The notes under the pieces were generated by a model, which was given only the letters and a program-made list of their open reading frames with translations, ran no database searches and was not told where the DNA came from. A stretch of 20,138 bases of DNA, taken from Candidatus Hermodarchaeota archaeon (lineage in GTDB: Archaea > Asgardarchaeota > Hermodarchaeia > Hermodarchaeales > Hermodarchaeaceae). Of the stretch, positions 1 through 7,508 are shown in pieces. Numbering within the stretch: the stretch's first letter is position 1; each line of letters begins with the position of its first letter. The stretch is from positions 1 through 20,138 of the forward strand of contig JAEOTD010000090.1 in the NCBI GenBank assembly GCA_016839995.1, read 5' to 3'. Made by a program: the position numbers and the translations under genes.

Positions 1-564
1 GAATCTGACTCCCAAAGCAAGTGGGCAAATGAAGCCTTTACAAAATTCGGGTATGTGGACATTGCCACTAAATTTCAACAGGACAATTTCGATGTCAAAC
101 TGGTGAATCTTAGTGAAAGGTCAACAGAACTTGTAGCCTTCACAGGCGAGTACTTTGAGAATCCCAAATTACCAGATGTGTTGATGAAAGCCTGCTACAT
201 AATCTCTGTGGCCCAAGCTAAGACCCATTATCTGACCTCCATTACTGGCGTACTGAAAAACCTCTTCGGATTTCTTCCGAAGAAAAAACAGGGAGTTTAC
301 CACCCAAACATCAATGAAGTTATCGTTGATCTGAATCGCCTGTTTCCAATTAACCTCGCAGTATTGGATGCTCGAATCGGCGTCAAAGGATGGAATGGTC
401 CTGAAACAGTTCCTCTGGGCAAACTTGTGATAGGTAATAAGCCGGTTCCCGTGGATGCTACACTCGCTAAGCTCATGAAATTAGATCCAAATGAGATTCA
501 ACACCTCACACAATGTCATAAATATGGGTTGGGTACATTAACACCAAAAATAATCATCGCTTGA
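1..564 (+). CDS. DUF362 domain protein (5' end cut off by window)
   Basis: The reading frame is open from base 1, so the true start lies outside the window; the GTG at 55 is an internal valine codon, not a convincing start. About 187 codons of the C-terminal part are present. DUF362 signatures are visible: a Lys-Asn-Leu-Phe-Gly segment after a Thr-His-rich strand (SITGVLKNLFGFLP), then a strand ending VLDARIGVKGWNGP and the typical closing segment with 'PVPVDATLAKLMKLDP'. DUF362 proteins are poorly characterised and often associated with iron-sulfur or corrinoid chemistry; no ferredoxin-type cysteine clusters occur in the visible part. The next gene starts 13 bases downstream on the same strand, so the two are probably co-transcribed. 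A second DUF362 gene lies at 6580-7494. Confidence 0.8.
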   Translation, partial: ESDSQSKWANEAFTKFGYVDIATKFQQDNFDVKLVNLSERSTELVAFTGEYFENPKLPDVLMKACYIISVAQAKTHYLTSITGVLKNLFGFLPKKKQGVYHPNINEVIVDLNRLFPINLAVLDARIGVKGWNGPETVPLGKLVIGNKPVPVDATLAKLMKLDPNEIQHLTQCHKYGLGTLTPKIIIA

Positions 565-577
565 GGATTGGGGTAGA

Positions 578-1054
578 TTGACAGACAAACCAAATCAGCA
601 AGTCTTCACTGAACTTGAATTCTACCTTTGGAAAGTGCGTCTAGAACCATCGACCAAATGGTGGCCGGAAATCATGTTTAATGGTTCAGAGAAAGCCCTA
701 GCGATTATACGCGATGCCGTCCAATCCATGCGACAGGAGTTCAAGGAAAAGGGTCAAAGCACACGCAAATTCTTGTGCAATCCACCTGAACATATCGATG
801 TTCTTCGGCTTGCGAGGGAAAATGATGCTGACATTGAATGGCAAATTTGGCTCATCCTACGAATGGAACTAGGTGTTACAGTGGATATGCCCTATGAAAT
901 TAAGAACAAAGCTGTAACTGTACGACTCAATGACCAATTGGCTGCTGAGCTAGTTAAAGTGCTTGACGAGCATCTAGCCCCGGGAGCAATTCACCAAGAG
1001 GGACTAATTGCCCCTGGACGGCTCCTCCTATCCCTTGATTGGCTGGGATATTAG
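578..1054 (+). CDS. Unrecognised 158-aa protein
   Basis: I do not recognise this family. The ORF begins with TTG at 578, 13 bases after the DUF362 stop, preceded by a G-rich stretch (GGGGT at 570-574) that can serve as a ribosome site. The protein is soluble, without signal peptide or membrane segment. The N-terminus has a Trp-rich patch (residues about 18-30, WKVRLEPSTKWWPEIMF), followed by helical segments. The C-terminal part has alternating hydrophobic and charged residues suggesting an alpha/beta domain. No cysteine motif or nucleotide-binding loop is seen. Tight spacing suggests co-transcription with the DUF362 gene. Coding status is supported by length, composition and spacing only. 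Confidence 0.65.
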   Translation: MTDKPNQQVFTELEFYLWKVRLEPSTKWWPEIMFNGSEKALAIIRDAVQSMRQEFKEKGQSTRKFLCNPPEHIDVLRLARENDADIEWQIWLILRMELGVTVDMPYEIKNKAVTVRLNDQLAAELVKVLDEHLAPGAIHQEGLIAPGRLLLSLDWLGY

Positions 1055-1106
1055 ATATCACCTTGAACTAGCTTGGTTTTGATAGTTGTGAGGAATAAAG
1101 AGAACA

Positions 1107-1151
1107 CAAGAAGTATTTCTTGATTTCAAAGGTTTTACAAAAAAATAAAAG
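1107..1151 (-). terminator. Candidate terminator of the tiny-ORF cluster
   Basis: Reading the reverse strand just after the acidic ORF, a T-rich run (CCTTTTATTTTTTTG, 1153-1139) is followed by a perfect 6-bp hairpin (CAAGAA, 4-base loop, TTCTTG at 1107-1122). Archaeal RNA polymerase stops at T-runs, so the T-tract is the likely end of the reverse-strand transcript; the hairpin may be incidental. Confidence 0.4.
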
Positions 1152-1163
1152 GCGAGAAGGCTG

Positions 1164-1241
1164 TTACCAGTCCTCCTCGTCCTCGTATTCTACTTCCCAT
1201 TCATCTTCGTCGTCTTCGGGACCGAATGTATATGGATTCAT
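1164..1241 (-). CDS. Tiny very acidic protein, 25 aa
   Basis: A reverse-strand ORF of 25 codons from ATG at 1241 to TAA at 1164. The start is preceded by a good ribosome site (GAAGGTGA, four A's before the ATG). The product starts MNPYTFGP and then consists almost entirely of Asp, Glu, Trp and Tyr (EDDEDEWEVEYEDEEDW). Its start overlaps the stop of the ORF upstream by ATGA, the usual sign of translational coupling. The opposite strand shows a longer Ser-rich ORF (1120-1338), a shadow of these acidic codons. A highly acidic tail could mimic nucleic acid or bind a basic partner; a Lys-rich peptide is encoded 140 bases upstream. The function is unknown. Confidence 0.55.
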   Translation of the reverse strand: MNPYTFGPEDDEDEWEVEYEDEEDW

Positions 1242-1366
1242 TTTTTCACCTTCTTTGATTCATCACGACGTTGTTCGACAGGTAACTGTTCAACCTCTAT
1301 CCATCCTGCAGGGTGAACGGTCCACTCCTGCTCTTTGAGTAGAGGTCGGCGTATACAAGGGACCAC
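1238..1366 (-). CDS. Small ORF, about 42 aa, coupled to the acidic peptide
   Basis: A reverse-strand frame from a GTG at 1366 to TGA at 1238-1240. It contains a plausible protein-like segment (KEQEWTVHPAGWIEVEQL) and ends in a Lys-rich tail (DESKKVKK). Its stop overlaps the acidic ORF's ATG (ATGA). It lies in the same frame as the Lys-rich peptide upstream, separated from that peptide's TGA by only five sense codons (CCC ATT TCG AGT CGG). It is therefore either a separate gene with a weak GTG start or the continuation of the upstream ORF past a single TGA. No strong ribosome site is seen before the GTG. The family is not recognised and the start is uncertain. Confidence 0.4.
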   Translation of the reverse strand: MVPCIRRPLLKEQEWTVHPAGWIEVEQLPVEQRRDESKKVKK

Positions 1367-1381
1367 CCGACTCGAAATGGG

Positions 1382-1453
1382 TCACTTCTTACCCTTCTTT
1401 CCGGAAGTGGTCTTACCTTTACTCTTTTTCTTCCCTGACTTCTTTTTAGCCAT
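1382..1453 (-). CDS. Tiny Lys-rich basic protein, 23 aa
   Basis: A reverse-strand ORF from ATG at 1453 to TGA at 1382. The product begins MAKKKSGKKK and is composed almost only of Lys, Gly, Ser and Thr, like the Lys-rich tails found on archaeal nucleic-acid-binding proteins. An imperfect ribosome site (AGGTCGTGATT) lies just upstream, and a TATA-like stretch (CCTTATTTTA, 1520-1511 on the reverse strand) sits at a distance that would give a leader of about 35-40 bases. Low complexity means the ORF could be chance, but the start, ribosome site, direction and order with the two following ORFs support a small operon. Confidence 0.45.
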   Translation of the reverse strand: MAKKKSGKKKSKGKTTSGKKGKK

Positions 1454-1656
1454 GAGAATCACGACCTACTTGTTCCAACTCAATTGGTTCCAAATGAAAC
1501 TTTTCTGAAGTAAAATAAGGCGATTCACTGCTTGAAACCAAAAAACATGCTCAATTAACCTCTTTTTTCGTGTGTTAAGCCCTGATGTTTTTTCTTGGAA
1601 CATTTTGGACATAAATCAAAGTTATAATTACGAAATAAGGTAAGTTTGAGGATATT
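1454..1656. other. Non-coding stretch, A/T-rich
   Basis: No supported gene. It holds the TATA-like candidate for the tiny-ORF cluster (1511-1520) and a pair of similar words on the + strand, TTGTTCCAA (1470-1478) and TTGGTTCCAA (1484-1493), with an internal CCAA...TTGG symmetry, close to the inferred transcription start. They could be an operator. It also carries whatever terminator serves the 280-aa gene, probably one of several T-runs on the reverse strand. Confidence 0.35.
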
Positions 1657-2499
1657 TTAGGTGTCACATAAAGATAACTTGTGACCCACTCGAGTGACTG
1701 CGGAAGCTACTCGGTTAGCAAGAGGAGAAAGAGTAATTCCAAATTCATTCTGGAAAAATTGTGTCTGTTTTCTAAAAAGACGCATCTGTGATCGTAATCT
1801 GACGAAAAGCATGTTGAATCGTTGTAGATGATTGTTTCCTTTTGGTTCGTTTTTTAATTGTGTGAATAAACTGCGGCAACCTGTGATGATTCGTTGGCCA
1901 CGAAAATGGAGGTGTGAACTTATCAATTTGATGAGAATTTCATCCCCAGCGGGATTAACTAGTTCGAGACGAGGTGCATACCACACATCAGCGCCTAGCT
2001 CAAGGAGCCGAGAAATAAATTCACTTGGACGAAGGAGGGAGGGAGAATAAAGCCGAACACGCCGGATCCGGACTTGTGGTAATAGCACTATACCAGACCT
2101 CAGACGTATAAGTGGTGTCCGTTGAAATATTCGGGATACAGCTTTTCGTTGGAACGATGTTGATAAGGAATTATAAGCAACCAACAAATAGCGCCGGGGA
2201 TTTCCCGTAGCGGAGCCGGTTTTCCCTAGTGATGTCGTATCCCGTCGTGGGATGAAAGTAAGTAGATCTGAGTTTTTAATTACGGGCATGAAAAGAACAG
2301 ATTTCGACTGCTGTGTTTTCGCATATAATCCTGATCGAATAGAGATGAGGCCTAAGTCAGTAGCAGGTAATTTTAGTTGGGTTGACTTAGTTACGAAAAA
2401 GCAGGAAAACCCTTTGAGTTTCATAGCAGAACCAAAAGTTAGCTCCGCTAGATGTTCAGAACTGGAGGAAAGTACACCACCCTTAGGGATTGACGTCAT
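1657..2499 (-). CDS. Unrecognised 280-aa protein; possible ChrB-N/Cas2-like core
   Basis: A reverse-strand ORF from ATG at 2499 with no clear ribosome site, so possibly leaderless. The protein is basic and rich in Ser, Leu and Arg, with no membrane segment. Residues about 103-185 have a strand-helix-strand layout (RRYLLVAYNSLS, a helix RKAVSRIFQRT, then RLRSGIVLLPQ and a second helix EFISRLLELGADVWYAPRLE). This resembles the N-terminal ferredoxin-like domain of ChrB/PaaX/Cas2-type proteins, in which 'YSLP...R..VWRRLK..GA..L..GVWVLP' is typical. That likeness is by eye and not secure. The C-terminal 90 residues are helical and Arg-rich (residues about 230-260), compatible with nucleic-acid binding. 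An overlapping + strand ORF looks like a shadow. Confidence 0.5.
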   Translation of the reverse strand: MTSIPKGGVLSSSSEHLAELTFGSAMKLKGFSCFFVTKSTQLKLPATDLGLISIRSGLYAKTQQSKSVLFMPVIKNSDLLTFIPRRDTTSLGKTGSATGNPRRYLLVAYNSLSTSFQRKAVSRIFQRTPLIRLRSGIVLLPQVRIRRVRLYSPSLLRPSEFISRLLELGADVWYAPRLELVNPAGDEILIKLISSHLHFRGQRIITGCRSLFTQLKNEPKGNNHLQRFNMLFVRLRSQMRLFRKQTQFFQNEFGITLSPLANRVASAVTRVGHKLSLCDT

Positions 2500-2606
2500 C
2501 TTGGTTTAAGGGATTAATTCCTTACTCTTTTTGCCTAACAATACCTCGTATTTTACCTTTTCTGAAACCTGTGATTAGTTCATTAAACGTTAGCGAATAC
2601 TTGAGG

Positions 2607-5534
2607 CTAGCTGGATCGGACGGTGAGATAGAAGAACTCAGTCTCTGTAATGACACCATCGACAATTATTCGTAATTCGATGATGAAGGTCGTCAGAAGA
2701 ACTCCAGGATCAAGGTTCTTGGCGTTGATGGTGATGGTGGCTCCCATCAGGTCCATGGGGTACATCGTCGACATGCCGACATTGTAGAGGTTCAATCCAC
2801 CTAAGTTGGTTGGAGTGACGTTCGCACCATGATAGAAGATGTCGAAGTTCGTTCCATGAACCCCCAGTTGAATAGTCACATCACTAGTAGTTGTGTTTCC
2901 GTTCATCACCAGGTAACTCAGCGAAGAATTGTCGCCCACATTGATGTCAAAGGGATCCAAACTAGTTTCAACGAAGTTGACGCCAGTTACGGTTTGGTTA
3001 TAGCCGAAGAAGAACTGCGCGTAGGCTTCGGCTGCGGTGCCGCCATAGGCTACGTGGTTAATATCCTCGGCATCGACCATCCCAACGAATACCAATGTTT
3101 CAACTAATGATTCACCATATGCCTGCTCAGCGTATACAGGAAACAGATAGACAAGAGTGCCACTAAGGGTCATGAGTAGCCGGTTTCCGATTCGATAAGG
3201 TTGGATGAGTACAAGATCTGAACGTGCTTGTTGCTCAAAGCTTTCTACTGCAGCATCGACGCCAAATACGGGGCTGGTTGGTACCTGTGTTGTCGGATCT
3301 AAAGTCCCTGAACGAGCAAAGACCCCTGTCCCAACGTCTGGTCCGTTTTTGAAGAGATAGAATCCAGCCATTTTCTGTGCTTCATGCTGGATATAACGGA
3401 CGGCTTGGTATCCGACCCAATGAAGGCTGCCATTGTATGGAAAGAGTACGTAGTGAACGTCGGGCTGGCTGTGGGGTTTTTCAAAGAAGTCCGAGTAGTT
3501 CCGCCAGACCCATGGATCGGTGACGTGATAGTAGAAATCCACGGCGAGTTGATAATCGATTAGTTCTTCAGGGTAACGGAGCTGATCTTCGAGCCACAAT
3601 GGAACATCAATCCACGGATACCAGTTCTCATACAGGGATTCAATGAAGAACTGGGCAGGATCAGCATTGGGGTTTCGTACCCATGTGATTTCGCCTGTGG
3701 CGCAATTAATCATAGCAAAGCCTAATAACCGCAAATAGGCAGATTGGGCGTATTGGAGTTGCATTGGGTAACCACTGAAGATTGGAACACAATAATAGGC
3801 TTCACGATCAATTCGGTTGAAGACAAGGTAGGGGTCATGGTCAGTATACATGAAAGGGAGTAGAATGGCTTGAACTCGGTCCTGGATATCGCGATGCATT
3901 AGAACATTTGCGACTGGTTCATTGAAAGCTAACCATGTAAAACTGAAGTCCTCGATACTCCAGACAAGTTTCTTGAGTGCAAGTTCAGCACCGGTCAGGC
4001 GATAATCGGGTTCTCCTTCCCAGCTATAGACACCAGTTTCTGGTGCAATGGTTGTGTCAACTAACACAAATCCTTCAAATCCATCATTGAACTGACTTGG
4101 AGGACTTTCCCCGTAGTAAATTGGGAAGTTTGCATTCACTCCGAAGATGCTGAGAAATTGCCCAGCCGTCAAGAATTCTCCAGATGCGCTACTTGCGTCG
4201 AGTGCAGAGGCGCCCTCTGCGTGAGTATAGAGGATGTATTCTTTGTGAAAGTCATCACGACTTGGGGGTGTAAGGGAATAGGGAGTTATCCAGTATTCAC
4301 GTCCCCCCACATAGACGATATCACTATCAGACAGGGACATCCAGTTGGCTATCGTTTGGCTTCGCATCTTATTCCGACTGGCTTCAAAGTCCCAGAGTCT
4401 GGCGTGCCCAAGAACTTCGCCATCTGAGACGCCTGAACTATTCACCAACGACTCATAGGGCAGTTCACCCACACCAGGACCACCAGCCCAATTGGTGAAA
4501 TGAATTTCCTTGGTTACGAGTGGGTCCCAGTGCCAGGGCTCCCACATCTGTCCCTGGATTGGTCCTGCGACAACATAACCAGTAAAGATGGAGGGCCCAA
4601 CGATTAGGGCAACGGTGATGATGCCTAACCCCATGTAGAGGCGTCGGTTCATTCGAGGGACTTCCCCAGCGCGGCCATATCGACCGAAGATGGTTAAACC
4701 AAAGGATGCTGCACAGACGACGACAAAGAAGACAAAGAGTATGAGAATTTGAAATACGAAGAATTGGGTCCCCACATCTACTTCCATGTATGGGACTCCG
4801 ATTAACAACCAAAAGAGAGCTATCACGACAATAAAGGAAATTGACGCAAGGACTCGAACCTCAGGATACTCAGTTGAACCTCCAATCCGTCCGAAGTAGT
4901 GGATGAGATCAAGAATGACCCGAACACCAACAACGACGAGTAGAAGTGTTATGAAGGTGAAAAAGATAGTGTATTGCACCTCGATGGTTGAGGTTAACCC
5001 GGAAACCACCTCTACTGGAACCATGGGATTAAAGATGAGTTGAAATACTTCTGACACTTGTCCCCAATTCCCAACACCAGACGCAGAACTTTGGAAGAGC
5101 AATGCGACATAGCGCATGTTTTCAGTGAAAATGAAGGTGAGAAGCAGATAGGAACCAACGAACAGAAGTGCCTTCCATCCCACAACCAGATACCAAGGTG
5201 GGATGCGTCGATCACTTAAGCGGTCAGTCATGTAGATAAGATTGAGTGCTTTCGATTCCCATGGAAGTCCAACAAATGTGATAATGATTGCCATGGGAAC
5301 AGCAACAAAGAAGAGTAAGCCATTGAGTGAATAGGTGGCCCACCAAGAGACACCAGCTTTTGTGAGGTACATGACATCAAGCATTCGCCAGTCTAAGAAT
5401 AGATTCTGAATGCCAATTGCGGCAGACGCAACGACTCCAATGATAATTGCTATGACAATAGCAACCACGAGGATTTTTCGTCGCGATAAACCAAGTGTTA
5501 TCATATGGCGAGTTTCATAGCCCAATTCCGACAC
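2607..5534 (-). CDS. UPF0182 (COG1615) membrane protein with extra C-terminal domain
   Basis: A 975-aa protein from a GTG at 5534 with 'GAAAG' just before it; an ATG 10 codons later is an alternative start. Seven membrane helices can be placed at residues about 21-42, 63-90, 113-136, 189-211, 228-247, 258-283 and 300-322, followed by a large external domain, as in UPF0182. Family signatures include RYPEELIDYQ followed by YHVTDPWVWRNYSDF, and a paired CATGEITWVRNP segment corresponding to the usual 'DAYDG...Y' motif. Residues about 860-975 form a beta-rich, Asn/Thr-rich segment with several N-glycosylation sequons (NQT, NSS, NTT, NVT) that resembles a CARDB/Ig-like external domain and is not a usual UPF0182 end. 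The function of the family is unknown; the large domain is expected outside the cell. Confidence 0.88.
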   Translation of the reverse strand: MSELGYETRHMITLGLSRRKILVVAIVIAIIIGVVASAAIGIQNLFLDWRMLDVMYLTKAGVSWWATYSLNGLLFFVAVPMAIIITFVGLPWESKALNLIYMTDRLSDRRIPPWYLVVGWKALLFVGSYLLLTFIFTENMRYVALLFQSSASGVGNWGQVSEVFQLIFNPMVPVEVVSGLTSTIEVQYTIFFTFITLLLVVVGVRVILDLIHYFGRIGGSTEYPEVRVLASISFIVVIALFWLLIGVPYMEVDVGTQFFVFQILILFVFFVVVCAASFGLTIFGRYGRAGEVPRMNRRLYMGLGIITVALIVGPSIFTGYVVAGPIQGQMWEPWHWDPLVTKEIHFTNWAGGPGVGELPYESLVNSSGVSDGEVLGHARLWDFEASRNKMRSQTIANWMSLSDSDIVYVGGREYWITPYSLTPPSRDDFHKEYILYTHAEGASALDASSASGEFLTAGQFLSIFGVNANFPIYYGESPPSQFNDGFEGFVLVDTTIAPETGVYSWEGEPDYRLTGAELALKKLVWSIEDFSFTWLAFNEPVANVLMHRDIQDRVQAILLPFMYTDHDPYLVFNRIDREAYYCVPIFSGYPMQLQYAQSAYLRLLGFAMINCATGEITWVRNPNADPAQFFIESLYENWYPWIDVPLWLEDQLRYPEELIDYQLAVDFYYHVTDPWVWRNYSDFFEKPHSQPDVHYVLFPYNGSLHWVGYQAVRYIQHEAQKMAGFYLFKNGPDVGTGVFARSGTLDPTTQVPTSPVFGVDAAVESFEQQARSDLVLIQPYRIGNRLLMTLSGTLVYLFPVYAEQAYGESLVETLVFVGMVDAEDINHVAYGGTAAEAYAQFFFGYNQTVTGVNFVETSLDPFDINVGDNSSLSYLVMNGNTTTSDVTIQLGVHGTNFDIFYHGANVTPTNLGGLNLYNVGMSTMYPMDLMGATITINAKNLDPGVLLTTFIIELRIIVDGVITETEFFYLTVRSS

Positions 5535-5681
5535 CTTTCAAATAACGTGTTTTACGTGGTTCCTCTGGGGATACAATAGAAGTACAGGTTTAAGACTTTT
5601 GAGTTAACGCTAGGAGATAGGGATTGCACAAGGGTTAAGTTCATTTATCCCCGAATGGCTGGCAGAATTGGTGAGACTCCA
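5535..5681. promoter_or_regulatory. Divergent promoter region, UPF0182 / cooC
   Basis: These 147 bases separate two divergent genes and must hold both promoters. T/A-rich words are present (for example GGTTAAGTTCATTTATCCCC at 5633-5652 on the + strand), but no canonical TATA box stands out. GGTGAG at 5670-5675 is a good ribosome site six bases before the ATG at 5682. Confidence 0.4.
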
Positions 5682-6500
5682 ATGAGACAGAAACTAGTTG
5701 TATCCGTGTCCGGAAAAGGTGGAGTGGGAAAAACCACCATCACCACCCTGCTTCTCCGCACACTTCTTCATCACACCAAGCACCAGCTCCTCGTTGTAGA
5801 CGCAGACCCTGTAATGAATCTCCCCGCAATGCTAGGCATCTCTATTGAAATGTCTGTAGGCGAAGCCGCAAGTCAACTTCGGGATGATATTGATGCTGGT
5901 TCGATTCCTGCGGCGTCCTCAAAACAGGATCGCTTAGAAGGTGAAGTCTATGAAGCGCTGGTTGAAGGAGACAAGTTTGATTTTCTAGCCATGGGTCGTA
6001 CAGAAGGTGAGGGCTGTTACTGTTTTGTCAACCGAGTCTTAACCCAAATTCTTGACACAATCACCGCCAATTATGATGTGACATTATTGGACATGGACGC
6101 AGGCCTTGAACACTTAAGCCGTCGCACAGACCGCAACGTAGATGTCCTCATCATCGTCATTGACCCATCAAAAATGTCCTTTGATGCCGCTGTTCGTATC
6201 AAAGAACTCGCCAAAGAAGTCCATATCGAATTCAAGCGAATCTGGGTCATTGCTAATCGATTCCCAGACTCACTCATCAAAGAGACTGCTGCCAGTTTAG
6301 AAAAGCGACTAAACAATGAAGGCCTTGAACTCGCTGGAATAGTGCCTGCAGATGATCAGATTGTCGAGTATAACCTGAAAGGAAAATCACTCCTTAAACT
6401 GGATGATAATCATCCTGCTGTCGTTGCTGTGGATGCAATTGCTAAGCGAATTGGGCTTCTTAGTGAAGAACAACTCCTTGAACTTCTCGGACGAACTTAG
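5682..6500 (+). CDS. cooC: CooC-type nickel-insertion ATPase (CO dehydrogenase maturation)
   Basis: CooC hydrolyses ATP to load nickel into the C-cluster of CO dehydrogenase in the cytoplasm. I choose the ATG at 5682 because GGTGAG lies six bases upstream; an ATG at 5655 in frame would add nine residues and has no ribosome site. With this start the protein has 272 residues. It shows the deviant Walker A motif SGKGGVGKTT at 10-19, a switch strand VVDADP at 38-43, the CooC Cys-x-Cys motif GCYC (Cys112, Cys114; the same numbering as I recall for the metal-binding pair of CooC1), and the Walker B-like DMDAGLEHLSR. This motif set separates it from MinD/ParA relatives. Its presence implies an anaerobic-type Ni-CO dehydrogenase in the organism. 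It is followed by a hairpin/T-run and a DUF362 gene on the same strand. Confidence 0.88.
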   Translation: MRQKLVVSVSGKGGVGKTTITTLLLRTLLHHTKHQLLVVDADPVMNLPAMLGISIEMSVGEAASQLRDDIDAGSIPAASSKQDRLEGEVYEALVEGDKFDFLAMGRTEGEGCYCFVNRVLTQILDTITANYDVTLLDMDAGLEHLSRRTDRNVDVLIIVIDPSKMSFDAAVRIKELAKEVHIEFKRIWVIANRFPDSLIKETAASLEKRLNNEGLELAGIVPADDQIVEYNLKGKSLLKLDDNHPAVVAVDAIAKRIGLLSEEQLLELLGRT

Positions 6501-6532
6501 CCCCTCAACAAGGGGTATCACAAGCCTTTTTT
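6501..6532 (+). terminator. Hairpin plus T-run after cooC
   Basis: Immediately after the cooC stop, CCCCT and AGGGG (6501-6515) form a 5-bp GC-rich stem with a short loop, followed 11 bases later by a run of six T's (6527-6532). It looks like a terminator or attenuator between cooC and the DUF362 gene. Confidence 0.5.
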
Positions 6533-6579
6533 AACGGAGCAACCGAAGAAGGAATGGATATCGAGGGTACTCCAGGATT

Positions 6580-7494
6580 GTGAATGTACACATGCCTTCA
6601 GAGATATATTTGCATAAAGGAGATAATCGAAGTAAAGCCATTGCACAGCTGTTTGAACAGTTCGATTCAAAGCAATTCAAGAATCAACAGATTGCACTGA
6701 AAGCAAATTATAACAGTGCGGATCCGTTTCCCGCCCAAACCCACCCCGATACACTCAAGCTCCTCATCAAAACTCTGCAATCTGCAGGAGTTAAAGACAT
6801 CGTGATGGGTGAACGCAGTGGGATGGGAAATACAAAGGCGGTTCTCGAGGATAGTGGCGTATTCACGTTAGCCAAGAGACTTAAAGTTCCAGTCAAAGTG
6901 CTTAATGATTTACCCCTTTCAGGATGGTTACATTGTGATGTAGAGGGCTCCCATTGGGATCGAGGGTTTCTATTCGCTCGCTTATTCATAGACGCAGAAG
7001 CAATTGTTTCGACCTGTTGTTTGAAGACCCACATGTTCGGGGGGCACTTTACCATGTCCTTGAAGAATTCTGTTGGAATGGTTGCCAGATACAATCCTCA
7101 AGATGGTTACGATTACATGGGTGAACTTCACGGGTCTCCACACCAGCGGGAAATGATTGCAGAAATCAATACGACCTTTGAACCAGCCTTTATTCTCATG
7201 GACGGCTCAACAGCCTTTATCAAAGGGGGTCCTGCGATGGGTGCTGAAGCGCAACCCAACGTGTTTCTTGCTGGAACTGATCGACTGGCCATTGATGCCG
7301 TGGGGGTTGCTCTTCTGCGACATTATGGGACGACACCAGAGGTTGAGAAAGGGTCTATTTTTGAACAAGCTCAATTGGTACGTGGCGCTGAACTTGGATT
7401 GGGGGCAACGTCGCTAAGGGACATTAAACTCACCCCACTGGATGAACACTCAGAAAGACTCAGTGAAGATATCATCGCCCAATTTGCCAAGTAA
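6580..7494 (+). CDS. DUF362 domain protein
   Basis: A complete 304-aa DUF362 protein. GTG at 6580 is the longest start; an ATG four codons later (6592) is a good alternative, with AGGATT about 12 bases before it. DUF362 features are clear: an N-terminal NYNSADPFPAQTHP segment, a GERSGMG loop, a central CCLKTHMFGGHFTMSLKN motif and a final strand LMDGSTAFIKGGP followed by 'RLAIDAVGVALLRHYG'. There are no ferredoxin-like CxxCxxC clusters, so it is the short form of the family. The biochemical role is not established. It lies 79 bases after cooC on the same strand with a possible terminator between, so co-transcription is possible but not certain. It is distinct from the truncated DUF362 gene at the window's left edge. 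Confidence 0.85.
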   Translation: MNVHMPSEIYLHKGDNRSKAIAQLFEQFDSKQFKNQQIALKANYNSADPFPAQTHPDTLKLLIKTLQSAGVKDIVMGERSGMGNTKAVLEDSGVFTLAKRLKVPVKVLNDLPLSGWLHCDVEGSHWDRGFLFARLFIDAEAIVSTCCLKTHMFGGHFTMSLKNSVGMVARYNPQDGYDYMGELHGSPHQREMIAEINTTFEPAFILMDGSTAFIKGGPAMGAEAQPNVFLAGTDRLAIDAVGVALLRHYGTTPEVEKGSIFEQAQLVRGAELGLGATSLRDIKLTPLDEHSERLSEDIIAQFAK

Positions 7495-7508
7495 TTATTT
7501 ACTTTGAA

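Noticed and set aside
1..1054. Frameshifted single gene (DUF362 plus the next ORF)
   Set aside because: The DUF362 domain ends normally before its stop, and the following ORF has its own start and unrelated composition.
1120..1338. 72-aa + strand ORF with Ser runs
   Set aside because: The Ser runs are the antisense reading of GAA/GAC codons of the acidic reverse-strand ORF, which has a better ribosome site and coupling to its neighbour.
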